Positions 25,047-32,798 of a stretch of DNA of 35,291 nt are shown here, in pieces (positions within the stretch are counted from its first letter, which is position 1; each line of letters starts with the position of its first letter). The notes beneath the pieces were generated by a model, which was not told the DNA's origin, did no database searches, and saw nothing but the letters and a program-made list of their open reading frames with translations. The position numbers were made by a program, and so were the translations under genes. Source of the stretch: Streptobacillus canis (GTDB lineage Bacteria; Fusobacteriota; Fusobacteriia; Fusobacteriales; Leptotrichiaceae); the NCBI RefSeq assembly GCF_009733925.1, contig NZ_WOEI01000020.1, forward strand, positions 1 to 35,291. The letters run 5' to 3'.

Positions 25047-25952
25047 TTAATATCTTGGTGGAATTTCTTTATTTAATACTTGTTTTTGTATCTTAGTTAT
25101 TATATCAACATTAAGTATATCTTTAACCAAACTTTCAATTAATTCATTATCTTTTTTTATAACTATAACTGCTTCATTAGCATTTTTTTTATCTTGAATA
25201 TCAATTTTTTCAATATTTATATCAGAAATTAAATTTTCTTCTAGTTCATCTATACTTAATATAGCTTTATCAATAACACCTTCTCTTAAATATTTAATAA
25301 TATTATCTGAGTTTATTTCTATAAACTCACATTCTTTATCTTTAAAATATTGTGTTGAAAAATAGTATTGATCTTCTGAATTTTTATCTATCCCTACTCT
25401 TTTACCTAAAATACTTCCTTTTAAAGATAAAAGAACATGATCTGAAACATATGAATTAGGGCCAAATCCTAGAACTTTTTTTACCCCTTCTATAGCTTGT
25501 GAACTATATGCAAGTCTCGACATAATAGCAAAGTCATATACCCCTTCTTTAAGCATCTTAGTTCTAATACGAGAACCTTGCATATATGCAAAATAGAAAG
25601 AAATACCTTTTTGGATAAATAGCTCTTTAATTGCTGTTGCAAGCCCTTCATATCTTTTAGTATATGGAAGCGGCATAACTCCTACTATATGTTTAAGTTC
25701 AGCTTTTTCTATTAATAGTTCTTGAGATTTTTCTACAAGTATCTTACCTAAAGCTCCTTTTTTTTGAAGTTTAATAGCTCCTGATAATTCAAGTTCTTCA
25801 AAAGCTTTATGTATTGTACCTACAGATAATCCAAATTCACTTTTGTATTCTTGTGTAGATTTAACTCTATCTCCAATGTTGAGTATCAATAGCTCCCTTG
25901 CTATTTTTATCATACCTATATCAACCTTATTTAAAACTCTAACTCTATTCAT
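25047..25952 (-). CDS. yhfZ: YhfZ-like transcription regulator (HTH plus ligand-binding domain)
   Basis: About 301 residues. An N-terminal winged HTH of GntR-like type (TQEYKSEFGLSVGTIHKAFEEL, then GAIKLQKKGALG) is followed by a periplasmic-binding-protein-like domain (HIVGVMPLPYTKRYEGLATA, FAIMSRLAY). I start at ATG 25952, just after GTGAG; GTG 25961 is also possible. It is the first gene of the yhf operon, with a consensus promoter and a perfect palindrome immediately upstream, so autoregulation in response to a pathway ligand is likely. Confidence 0.85.
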   Translation of the reverse strand: MNRVRVLNKVDIGMIKIARELLILNIGDRVKSTQEYKSEFGLSVGTIHKAFEELELSGAIKLQKKGALGKILVEKSQELLIEKAELKHIVGVMPLPYTKRYEGLATAIKELFIQKGISFYFAYMQGSRIRTKMLKEGVYDFAIMSRLAYSSQAIEGVKKVLGFGPNSYVSDHVLLSLKGSILGKRVGIDKNSEDQYYFSTQYFKDKECEFIEINSDNIIKYLREGVIDKAILSIDELEENLISDINIEKIDIQDKKNANEAVIVIKKDNELIESLVKDILNVDIITKIQKQVLNKEIPPRY

Positions 25953-25972
25953 AAAACTCACTTTTCAATATT

Positions 25973-26015
25973 TTGAATATTCAATATATTATACCTTGAT
26001 TTAGTGAGTTGTCAA
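25973..26015 (-). promoter_or_regulatory. yhf operon promoter with palindromic operator at the start site
   Basis: On the minus strand TTGACA (26010-26015), 16 bases, then TATAAT (25988-25993). The perfect palindrome TTGAATATTCAA (25973-25984) lies where transcription would begin, with a further TTGAA half-site-like repeat downstream. A repressor bound there would block initiation; YhfZ is the natural candidate. A C-rich tract (five C, T, five C) touches the -35. Confidence 0.65.
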
Positions 26016-26154
26016 GGGGGAGGGGGAAAAGAAAATAACCTGAACTAAATTAAAATACTTAAAAAGAAAAATATAAATAATTTAGAAACATTACTATAAC
26101 TTATACCTTAAAGTATTAAATTTTTCTAAATGACTTTAATATTTAATTAAATAA

Positions 26155-26186
26155 AAAGATGCCTTTATAGTTTTAAAAGCACCTTT
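26155..26186 (-). terminator. Terminator after the DJ-1/PfpI remnant
   Basis: An 8-bp stem (AAAGGTGC with GCATCTTT, one G-T pair) with a 16-base loop and a T-rich tail on the minus strand, 8 bases after the remnant's stop. Confidence 0.65.
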
Positions 26187-26193
26187 CTTTACT

Positions 26194-26350
26194 TTATTTA
26201 ATTTCTTGAATCAATAACTTAGCCACTTCTCTTGGTGACCATGGATTTTGTCCTGTAATAACACGATTATCACTTACAACATATGATTTAAAGAATCTTT
26301 TTTTAACATATTTTGCTTGTATGATATAGTTAGTTCTTAAACTTTACCAT
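26194..26350 (-). pseudogene. DJ-1/PfpI family gene with a large internal deletion
   Basis: A good ribosome site (AAAGGAGATG) and ATG at 26350 remain, but that frame stops after six codons. In another frame the C-terminus of a DJ-1/PfpI glutamine-amidotransferase-like protein follows: SYVVSDNRVITGQNP then WSPREVAKLLIQEIK and TAA at 26194. ITGQNP-S is the family's C-terminal hallmark. Most of the roughly 200-residue protein, including the catalytic Cys region, is gone, so it is inactive. Its terminator is still present. The deletion lies close to the IS110-type element. Confidence 0.75.
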
Positions 26351-26486
26351 ACATCTCCTTTCTTTAGTATTTTATATTTTAATATTATCAAGTATAATTA
26401 AAGTATAATTACTGAGTATTATTTATTTTTTGCTATTGTTTTAACTTTTTGAAGGAGAGTATTACCCCAGTATTATATCTATTTTT

Positions 26487-26513
26487 TATAGTTGGATAAG
26501 TTATCAAATTTTA
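26487..26513. repeat. Left inverted repeat of the IS110-type element
   Basis: 27 bases pairing with 27676-27702 at 26 of 27 positions. It includes the palindrome GATAAGTTATC. Confidence 0.85.
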
Positions 26514-26514
26514 A

Positions 26515-27627
26515 TCTCATTACAAGTCTATTAGTATAATATTTGGTGTACACTATGCTTCTATTATTAATTCTAATAATGAAGTTATTGGTAAACCTTT
26601 TCTTGTAACTAATAATGCTTCTGGTTTCTCTAAATTAAAAGATACTTTAAAAGATTACAATAAAGAAGATGTTTTAATAGTTGTTGAATCTACTTCTATT
26701 TATGGAAATAACCTTATTAAGTATTTCTATAATCTTGGATTTAAAATTACTATTTTAAATCCTATACTTACAAATAGATTAAGAAAAGCTTCTATACGTA
26801 ATGCTAAAAACGATAAGATAGATTCTATCTCTATTGCTCAAACAGCATTACTTTGTGCTTATTCTTTATTTAAAGAAGAAGATTACAATAATATTGAACT
26901 TAAAGAATTTTCTAGATTTAGAAGAAATCTAAAAAAATCTATTGCTTCTTTAAAAACAAAGCTTACTTCTTGTATTGATGAAGCTCTCCCTGAATATTTT
27001 AATTTTTTTAATTCTGGTATTTATTCTAAAACATCTTATGCAATACTTAAAGACAGTGCAAACCCTAATAGAATTAAAACCTTATCTATTAAGAAATTAA
27101 CTACTATTCTTAATAAAAGTTCTAATGGTCGGTTTAAACAGTCTAAAGCTGTAGATTTAATAGAACTTGTTAAAAATTCTATAGGAAATTGCACTAGCTC
27201 TCTAGACACTCAAATTAAATTCTTAATTAATAAAGTTTCTAAACCTATTTTAACTATACCCGGTATTTCTAACTCTAATGCCGCAATTATACTAGGTGAA
27301 ATAGGTAATATTGATAAATTCGATAGTCCAGCTAAATTAGTTGCATATGCAGGTCTTGATTGTACAGTTAGACAATCTGGTAATTTTAATGCTCAATAAT
27401 CTACTAGAATGTCTAAACGTGGACCAGCATTATTAAGATATGCTTTAATTAATGATGCTTGACAAATTTCACTTTTAAACAATACATTTGCAAAATATTA
27501 TCAATTAAAAAGAAATCAAGGTAAAAAACATTACTCTGCTTTGGGTCATGTTGCTAAAAAGTTAATTCATGTTATATTTAAAATCCTTAAGGATAATGTT
27601 GCCTTTGATCCTGATTCTTTAGGATAA
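26515..27627 (+). pseudogene. IS110-family transposase, inactivated
   Basis: The open frame encodes a DEDD transposase with VVESTSIYGNNL (catalytic Glu), NAKNDKIDSISIAQTA (the two later Asp), and the C-terminal domain TIPGISNSNAAIILGEIG followed by LVAYAGLD and RMSKRGPALLRYAL, ending NQGKKHYSALGHVAKKL. It is dead in three ways. No start codon exists after TAG/TAA at the left, and the first catalytic Asp (normally GIDVxK) is missing, the frame reading KSISIIFGVHYAS. TAA interrupts at 27397. TGA at 27460 replaces what is probably a Trp codon. Confidence 0.85.
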
Positions 27628-27675
27628 TTGATATTGTTTAAAAAGCACATCATTTAGTGCTAATTTTGTTATGTC

Positions 27676-27702
27676 TAAAATTTGATAACCTATCCAACTA
27701 TA
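27676..27702. repeat. Right inverted repeat of the IS110-type element
   Basis: Reverse complement of 26487-26513 with one mismatch. It ends 7 bases before the stop of the AbiH fragment. Confidence 0.85.
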
Positions 27703-27708
27703 TTTTTA

Positions 27709-27966
27709 TTAATTTATACTTGACAAATCATAGTTGGGCTCTTCTATATTCATTTTTTCTTTTATATAGAATTTAAAAAATTTAAGTATTACTTCTTCTT
27801 TTTCTTTATTATATTTTTTAGTTCTATTATAAAAATCAGAATATGAGGTCTTTAAATTAAAACTCAAATCAAAACCATTACCTAATATCAATAATTTAAG
27901 TTTATTATTTAAGATTATTAAAACACCCTTCGAATTTAATAATCGATAGTTTATTATTTTATTCAA
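27709..27966 (-). pseudogene. N-terminal fragment of an AbiH family gene
   Basis: The frame contains KLLILGNGFDLSFNLKTSYS followed by DFYN, the conserved N-terminal nucleotide-binding-like motif of AbiH (phage abortive infection). Only about 60 residues of a protein normally several hundred long remain. The natural start is probably near LLILGNGFD rather than the upstream ATG. The frame ends 7 bases before the IS110 right repeat, and nothing resembling the rest of AbiH occurs on the far side of the element, so loss accompanied or followed the insertion. It is inactive. Confidence 0.7.
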
Positions 27967-28734
27967 TTATTACATGACCATTCATTAATAATGAAAATAA
28001 AATAAGTAGTTTCATTCTCTATATTCTATATTCATTAAAATATTCCAGAAATTAATTTTTAAATTATTTTAACAATAGCTACTCTAGAACAGAAATTTCT
28101 AATTTTTTTAATACAGGTATTCTAATACACAAAAATATATTTCCAGTAGAATTACTTTCAACTTTTTATAAAGATGAAAAATTATTATTAAAAAATTTAT
28201 TAAATAGCTAATCTTTAGGAATTTTTATATTAAATAGTATGCCAAAGGATATAATATTAACAAACAAAATATCTAATTTATCTATAATGGATTAATTCTT
28301 TACTCAAGTATATAATATAATCAAAACTAAAAAATCTGTAATCCACATATTATTTATGTTTTTAACGTAATAAGATTTATATCATTACTATTATTTAAGA
28401 TAAAATTATATTGTAGATTCAAATCTATTTTAATATTTATAATCACATTTTAAGTTTATATAAATTCTTTTTATTATTATGAATACATTTGTTAATATTT
28501 ATATTTTTCTTTTATTAATTTTACATATAAAACTTTAATTTGATAATATAAACTAAAATTTATTTTAAAAAGTTTGTTATTTATAGACTTATTTCAATAC
28601 TTTCAATATAATATGTTCAATAATTTACAAAATTAAATATCATAAGATTATTTTAAAATAAAAGAGAAGTTAATACATCACAATTTTCTTTCAATATTTT
28701 CAATTTTTCTACACCGATTAATAATAGATATTCT
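27967..28734. other. 768-base decayed region without an intact gene
   Basis: No intact ORF, RNA gene or repeat that I can support. On the plus strand one frame (about 27978-28350) reads as protein-like text over more than 100 codons with three in-frame stops: ISSFILYILYSLKYSRN, then SRTEISNFFNTGILIHKNIF, then VELLSTFYKDEKLLLKNLLN, then SLGIFILNSMPKDIILTNK. This suggests a decayed coding sequence of unknown family. The remainder (28350-28734) is very AT-rich with nothing recognisable. Confidence 0.35.
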
Positions 28735-29772
28735 CTAATCTACCTCTATATTTCTAATTTTAGTTACAAATAGTAATTCTTGTAAATTAGTTTCCTTACT
28801 AGTCCATGCATTTGTTTTAAATCTTCTATAATCTTTTCTATAAACTTTTGTTTCACCAAACTCTGACAAAAGATTATATAATTTTTCTTCTTTTATTAAT
28901 CCTTCGGTACTATAACTCATAACAATAACTTTTGTAGAAGATTTAATCAAAAGTTTTTTCAATGCTTTTTCAACTTTTGTTTTTAAGGAAAAGTCAGATT
29001 TTTGTTCTTTATAATTTCTCAATCCAGTTTTTCCATTTAACTTTTGTTTATCAAAAACAACTATATTTTCCAAAACATGAAAATTACTTGCATATTGCCT
29101 TGTATTATATGGAGGATCTAAGTAAATAATATCGAGATTTTTATATTTATCAACACAATCTAAAACATCATCTAAATTTATAATATTCTTTCCATTTTTT
29201 ATATTTTCTGGAACTTCTAAACGTAATTCTTTTAATGCCATAGATCTCCAAATTTTCAAATACGCTCCATATGTCCCAGAAGTATTAGATACTCTATCTG
29301 AGGCATTCATCAAAATCCCTAATAAATACATATATTTTTCATAAGATAACACATCTTTCCATGTTTCTATTTCCGACCTTATCGCATCAATTTTCATAGC
29401 ATTCTCATTTGTAAAATATTGTCTTTTAAAAATTCCATTTGGTGCATAATTTTCATAAAAATAACCTTTTTGAGGTTCTAAATTATTTAAAAAATATAAA
29501 ACTTCCTCAATTCTACTACCTCCAACATATAATTCCAATTCTTCAAAATTTGGAATATCTCTAAAATAATTTACTCTATATTGTTCAGCAACACTATAAG
29601 TCATATTATCGCAAGAGATTACTTCACAATTATTTCTTAAAAAAAATTTTGACACACTACCTGTCCCTGAAAATAAATCCATAACTCTTTTATTTTTATA
29701 TTTAACATCTGAATCTATTAAACTTTTTTCAATAAAATCAATTATTTTAGTTTTATTTCCTATATATTTCAT
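28735..29772 (-). CDS. D12-class adenine-specific DNA methyltransferase (Type II-like)
   Basis: A 345-residue N6-adenine methyltransferase of the Dam/D12 type. SAM motif I is MDLFSGTGSVSKFF (about 31-44), the catalytic motif IV is IIYLDPPYNTRQY (DPPY 219-222), with a roughly 170-residue region between them for target recognition; an N-terminal KYIGNKTKI motif is typical of the group. Its ATG overlaps the endonuclease stop as ATGA (29769-29772). It probably protects one strand of the recognition site, the second methyltransferase protecting the other. It must stay active if the nuclease is; here the nuclease is frameshifted. Confidence 0.88.
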   Translation of the reverse strand: MKYIGNKTKIIDFIEKSLIDSDVKYKNKRVMDLFSGTGSVSKFFLRNNCEVISCDNMTYSVAEQYRVNYFRDIPNFEELELYVGGSRIEEVLYFLNNLEPQKGYFYENYAPNGIFKRQYFTNENAMKIDAIRSEIETWKDVLSYEKYMYLLGILMNASDRVSNTSGTYGAYLKIWRSMALKELRLEVPENIKNGKNIINLDDVLDCVDKYKNLDIIYLDPPYNTRQYASNFHVLENIVVFDKQKLNGKTGLRNYKEQKSDFSLKTKVEKALKKLLIKSSTKVIVMSYSTEGLIKEEKLYNLLSEFGETKVYRKDYRRFKTNAWTSKETNLQELLFVTKIRNIEVD

Positions 29773-31208
29773 TCTTTATCTATTACCTCCAATATTATTT
29801 CTTCTTTTTCATCGTCAACAATTATAACATGATCTAGAAGCGATTCATCTAATATAATTTTTGCTTCATCAATGTTTCCTTTAAAAATAGCAAAAGTTTT
29901 ATATTGTATATTATTTATACTATTTTTATCAATTTCTGATTTTATAATATTACTTAATTTTAAAGTTTTCTCATATTCTTTTTTTAATGTTTTATATAAT
30001 AAACCAAATTTTTCTTTACTTTCTCCAACATAATATGTATTTTCAACTTCATTAAAAAAAGCTATATCTCCTCTTTCATCATCCCTATTATAATAATAAT
30101 ATCTATCTGTAGGATATAATTTAATATCTGACCAACTACCTGAAGGAGGATTTATAAAAGAAGGTTTAATATTCTCTCTAGTAAGTATTGTTCTAAAAAA
30201 AGAGGTTATCGAATCCTCAGTAGTGTGTTCTTTCTCATATTTCCCTCTTTTTTCTATAGTAACATTTTCACTTTCTCTACTAAAATAATTGAGATCTAAA
30301 TCTATTACTAAATCTACATATTTATGTATTGACTTATATATTTTTCTTCCTTTTGCAGATTCAACAATATATTCATTATTATTAGAATGGTCTAATAATA
30401 TAATCATTATATTACAGCCTGGAAAAGATTGTGCATATAAATTTGTAAAAGCACTAATTTCACCATTATAAGGATCATCTGTAAATTCCCTTTTATTTTT
30501 TTTCTTATTCATTTTTGTTAATTTAATTGGTAAAATAACCGTAGGCTGATTAATATCTTTAATAAAATCTTCTATATAACAATCTTTCCCTACGTTTAAA
30601 ATATCTATCAATTCTTTTGTTTCAAACGTTATCCCAGCCTTACAATTTTTTGATAATTGAAAAAATGTTATCCCTTTAAACTTATTATTAAGGTAATCAG
30701 ATATTTTTTTAGGTTTCCAAATAAAATTTAAGATTTCTTTTGAAAAAAATGGAGTGTTTTTTTCATTCTTAATATCTAATATAATTTTATTTTCAAAATT
30801 ACTGTCTTCCATATAATTAAGACTAATCTTACTAAATTCAGAATATGTTTTATCTAATTTATTTTTATCAAAATAATAATTTTTCATATTTTTAAAACAA
30901 TTAAATAAATACTTTTCTGATTCTTCACTAACTATTAAGGAATATAAATATTTGAAAATATCAACCCTCCAATCACTCATTAATAATTTATTATCTAAAT
31001 TTTGAGATTTGTCTGGATGTTCATATAATCCTAATAATGCTGGTGTTGAATATTTTAAAGATAGTATTACAAATAACAATACAAATAATGATCCAGGAAT
31101 TCTAGGTTTTTTGTTAATATTTTTATCTGATTTGTCATTTTTACTAAAAAAAGCAATAAATGCAAATGGAATTTTTCTCTCTAAAAAATTAATTTTGCCA
31201 AGTTGCAT
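29769..31208 (-). CDS. C-terminal part of a frameshifted restriction endonuclease
   Basis: 479 residues in one frame, beginning at the local ATG but most naturally continuing the upstream 127-residue frame: after the break it reads NFLERKIPFAFIAFFSKND. No family is recognised in the rest, which includes VVLPIKLTK-like strands (TVILPIKLTKMNKKKNKREF) and a region rich in Lys/Asp/Asn. A stop lies just upstream of the ATG in this frame and the ribosome site is poor. Its TGA overlaps the D12 methyltransferase start, as in RM operons. Target recognition or dimerisation presumably lies here. Confidence 0.65.
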   Translation of the reverse strand: MQLGKINFLERKIPFAFIAFFSKNDKSDKNINKKPRIPGSLFVLLFVILSLKYSTPALLGLYEHPDKSQNLDNKLLMSDWRVDIFKYLYSLIVSEESEKYLFNCFKNMKNYYFDKNKLDKTYSEFSKISLNYMEDSNFENKIILDIKNEKNTPFFSKEILNFIWKPKKISDYLNNKFKGITFFQLSKNCKAGITFETKELIDILNVGKDCYIEDFIKDINQPTVILPIKLTKMNKKKNKREFTDDPYNGEISAFTNLYAQSFPGCNIMIILLDHSNNNEYIVESAKGRKIYKSIHKYVDLVIDLDLNYFSRESENVTIEKRGKYEKEHTTEDSITSFFRTILTRENIKPSFINPPSGSWSDIKLYPTDRYYYYNRDDERGDIAFFNEVENTYYVGESKEKFGLLYKTLKKEYEKTLKLSNIIKSEIDKNSINNIQYKTFAIFKGNIDEAKIILDESLLDHVIIVDDEKEEIILEVIDKE

Positions 31209-31572
31209 TTCCTGCTAATGTAGTAGATGTAACTTCGAATCCCATAATAACTTTTTCTTTGTCTACCGAATAAATTATTGCGTCTGGTTTATCTATTTCT
31301 TTAATTAGTTTTCTAACTTCATCAGGTATTTTACCATTTCTATAGTATGCACGTGCTGTAAAATAATAAGTTTCTCCATTAATTTCAAGAACATAAATAT
31401 ATTCCGATAAAGATTTGTATTCTACAGATTTTAATTTAATTTTTTCTTTATTAAATTCGCATAACAATTCAATAATTTGAATTGATTCTTCTAAATTATC
31501 TCCATAAACAATATATTTATTTTTTACGTTATCATCAAATTTTTCAAATTTATATTTTTTTTGGCTTAACAT
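31189..31572 (-). CDS. N-terminal part of the frameshifted restriction endonuclease
   Basis: 127 residues. After KEIDKPDAIIYSVD the frame shows MGFEVTSTTLAGNATWQ, a PD...ExT arrangement like the PD-(D/E)XK nuclease core, and then stops at TAA 31189. The downstream frame continues with ERKIPFAFIA, the expected next strand. Removing one base from the AAAA run at 31193-31196 (or adding two) joins both into a protein of about 600 residues. GGAGG precedes the ATG. The nuclease assignment rests on this motif and the position between two methyltransferase genes. Confidence 0.65.
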   Translation of the reverse strand: MLSQKKYKFEKFDDNVKNKYIVYGDNLEESIQIIELLCEFNKEKIKLKSVEYKSLSEYIYVLEINGETYYFTARAYYRNGKIPDEVRKLIKEIDKPDAIIYSVDKEKVIMGFEVTSTTLAGNATWQN

Positions 31573-31619
31573 TCTTAATCCTCCTAAAAAATTAACACTA
31601 AATTTCTATGACAAACATT

Positions 31620-32417
31620 TTATTCTTTTCTAAAAATCAATATATTCTGATGTATTAATGATGGAACATATGCTGCTGGATATCCAAAAATATGTAATGA
31701 TTTTGAATTATCTTGCCAAATAATATTTGCTTTCATTTTAAGTCCCGAAATTTCTGACAATTTAATTGCTAATTCTCCTGATAACATATGATATTCAGAT
31801 TCTCTATACATATCACCTATAAATACAGCTAAATATTTGCCTTTTTTTAATTTTTTTACAGATTTTTCTAAAATAGATTTCATTAAATCTAACCATTCTT
31901 TTTTTGATTGATTTTCTGTTACATTTTGAAAGTTAGATAATTTTGATTGTTTTATCTTTTTATTTCTAGTTTTATTTTGTGTATCCATATTCCAATATGG
32001 AACATCTGTCAAAATAAAATCAAAACTTTCATTTTCTAATGTTTCTAAAATTTCTAATGAATCTCCACATAATGTTTGTAATTCTTTTATTTTCTCTAGT
32101 TCACATACTTTTTTGTATATTTCTATCCATTTTAAGTTTAAATCTATACCTAGTCCTTCTCTATTTATTAAAGCAGCCCCTAATAACGTTCCTCCTACCC
32201 CCATAAACGGGTCCAAAACTTTTTGATTTTCTTTTGTAAATATTTTAATTAAATCTGAACATAATTCGGGAGGTTTTTGTCCTCCATGTTCTGATCTTAA
32301 TTTATGTTGTATATTTATAGAATAGTTTTTATTTATAACTGATTTAGTTGAGTATTTCCATTCAGAACCTGTTAAATTATTCAATTTATTTTTTAAACTA
32401 CATAGATTATTTGCCAT
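31620..32417 (-). CDS. N4-cytosine/N6-adenine DNA methyltransferase (Type II-like)
   Basis: 265 residues. A KPPEL motif (48-52) and motif I LDPFMGVGGT (68-77) precede motif IV ILTDVPYWN (about 136-143), an X-I-IV order of the PF01555-like enzymes. It differs in class from the D12 enzyme of the same operon. Two non-identical methyltransferases commonly indicate an asymmetric recognition sequence (Type IIS), so I infer one enzyme per strand. It is followed after 47 bases by the endonuclease gene. The modified base and site cannot be read from the sequence. Confidence 0.85.
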   Translation of the reverse strand: MANNLCSLKNKLNNLTGSEWKYSTKSVINKNYSINIQHKLRSEHGGQKPPELCSDLIKIFTKENQKVLDPFMGVGGTLLGAALINREGLGIDLNLKWIEIYKKVCELEKIKELQTLCGDSLEILETLENESFDFILTDVPYWNMDTQNKTRNKKIKQSKLSNFQNVTENQSKKEWLDLMKSILEKSVKKLKKGKYLAVFIGDMYRESEYHMLSGELAIKLSEISGLKMKANIIWQDNSKSLHIFGYPAAYVPSLIHQNILIFRKE

Positions 32418-32798
32418 TTTCCTTTATCTAAAATATAGATTTCCACTATATTTTCTCCTTTCTTTTAAATTATAAATTACAAAATAATATTTTATAATTT
32501 ATTTAAATTTATATAATTAAATCATTTTTCATATTCGAAAATTATATTTATTGATCTTTATACTTAATTACTATTTTCAATAACATTCTCTCTAAAATAA
32601 ATATCAAACAAAATATATATTATCAAAATATATTGCTATAAAAAAGTATTTCTTTTCACTCATTATATCATATTTTTTAAATTATATTTATTATTTATAA
32701 TAACTTTTTGAAACATTTGAATTAAAGAACAAAGATATAAGAAATATCATTATATATAAATTTATTAATTTTGTTTTATATCTAATTTTCTTATTATT
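32418..32798. other. 381-base AT-rich gap between the methyltransferase and RloC-like genes
   Basis: No ORF or RNA recognised. It presumably holds the promoter of the RM operon near the methyltransferase start. An 11-bp inverted repeat (TAAATTATAAA at 32466-32476 with its complement at 32491-32501) may be an operator or chance in such AT-rich DNA. No separate controller (C) protein gene is visible. Confidence 0.4.

Larger units (their letters stand above)
26487..27702 (+). mobile_element. Dead IS110-family (IS1111-like) insertion sequence
   Basis: About 1.2 kb carrying an inactivated DEDD transposase gene and bounded by inverted repeats of 27 bases (26487-26513 and 27676-27702) with a single mismatch. 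IS110 proper usually lacks terminal repeats, while the IS1111 subgroup has short subterminal ones, so 27 bases is long for the family. The left repeat contains GATAAGTTATC, itself a palindrome around a central G. The element lies between the DJ-1 remnant and an AbiH fragment. I see no obvious flanking target duplication, which is expected for this family. Confidence 0.8.

Noticed and set aside
26515..27627. Use of TGA as Trp (code 4), suggested by the transposase and GNAT interruptions
   Set aside because: TGA ends the antitoxin, a hydrolase and the endonuclease, TGG encodes Trp throughout, and the transposase also has a TAA.
31189..31208. Programmed frameshift producing two nuclease forms
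   Set aside because: The AAAA run is short and no slippery heptamer with a downstream stem is evident; mutation or sequence error is simpler.
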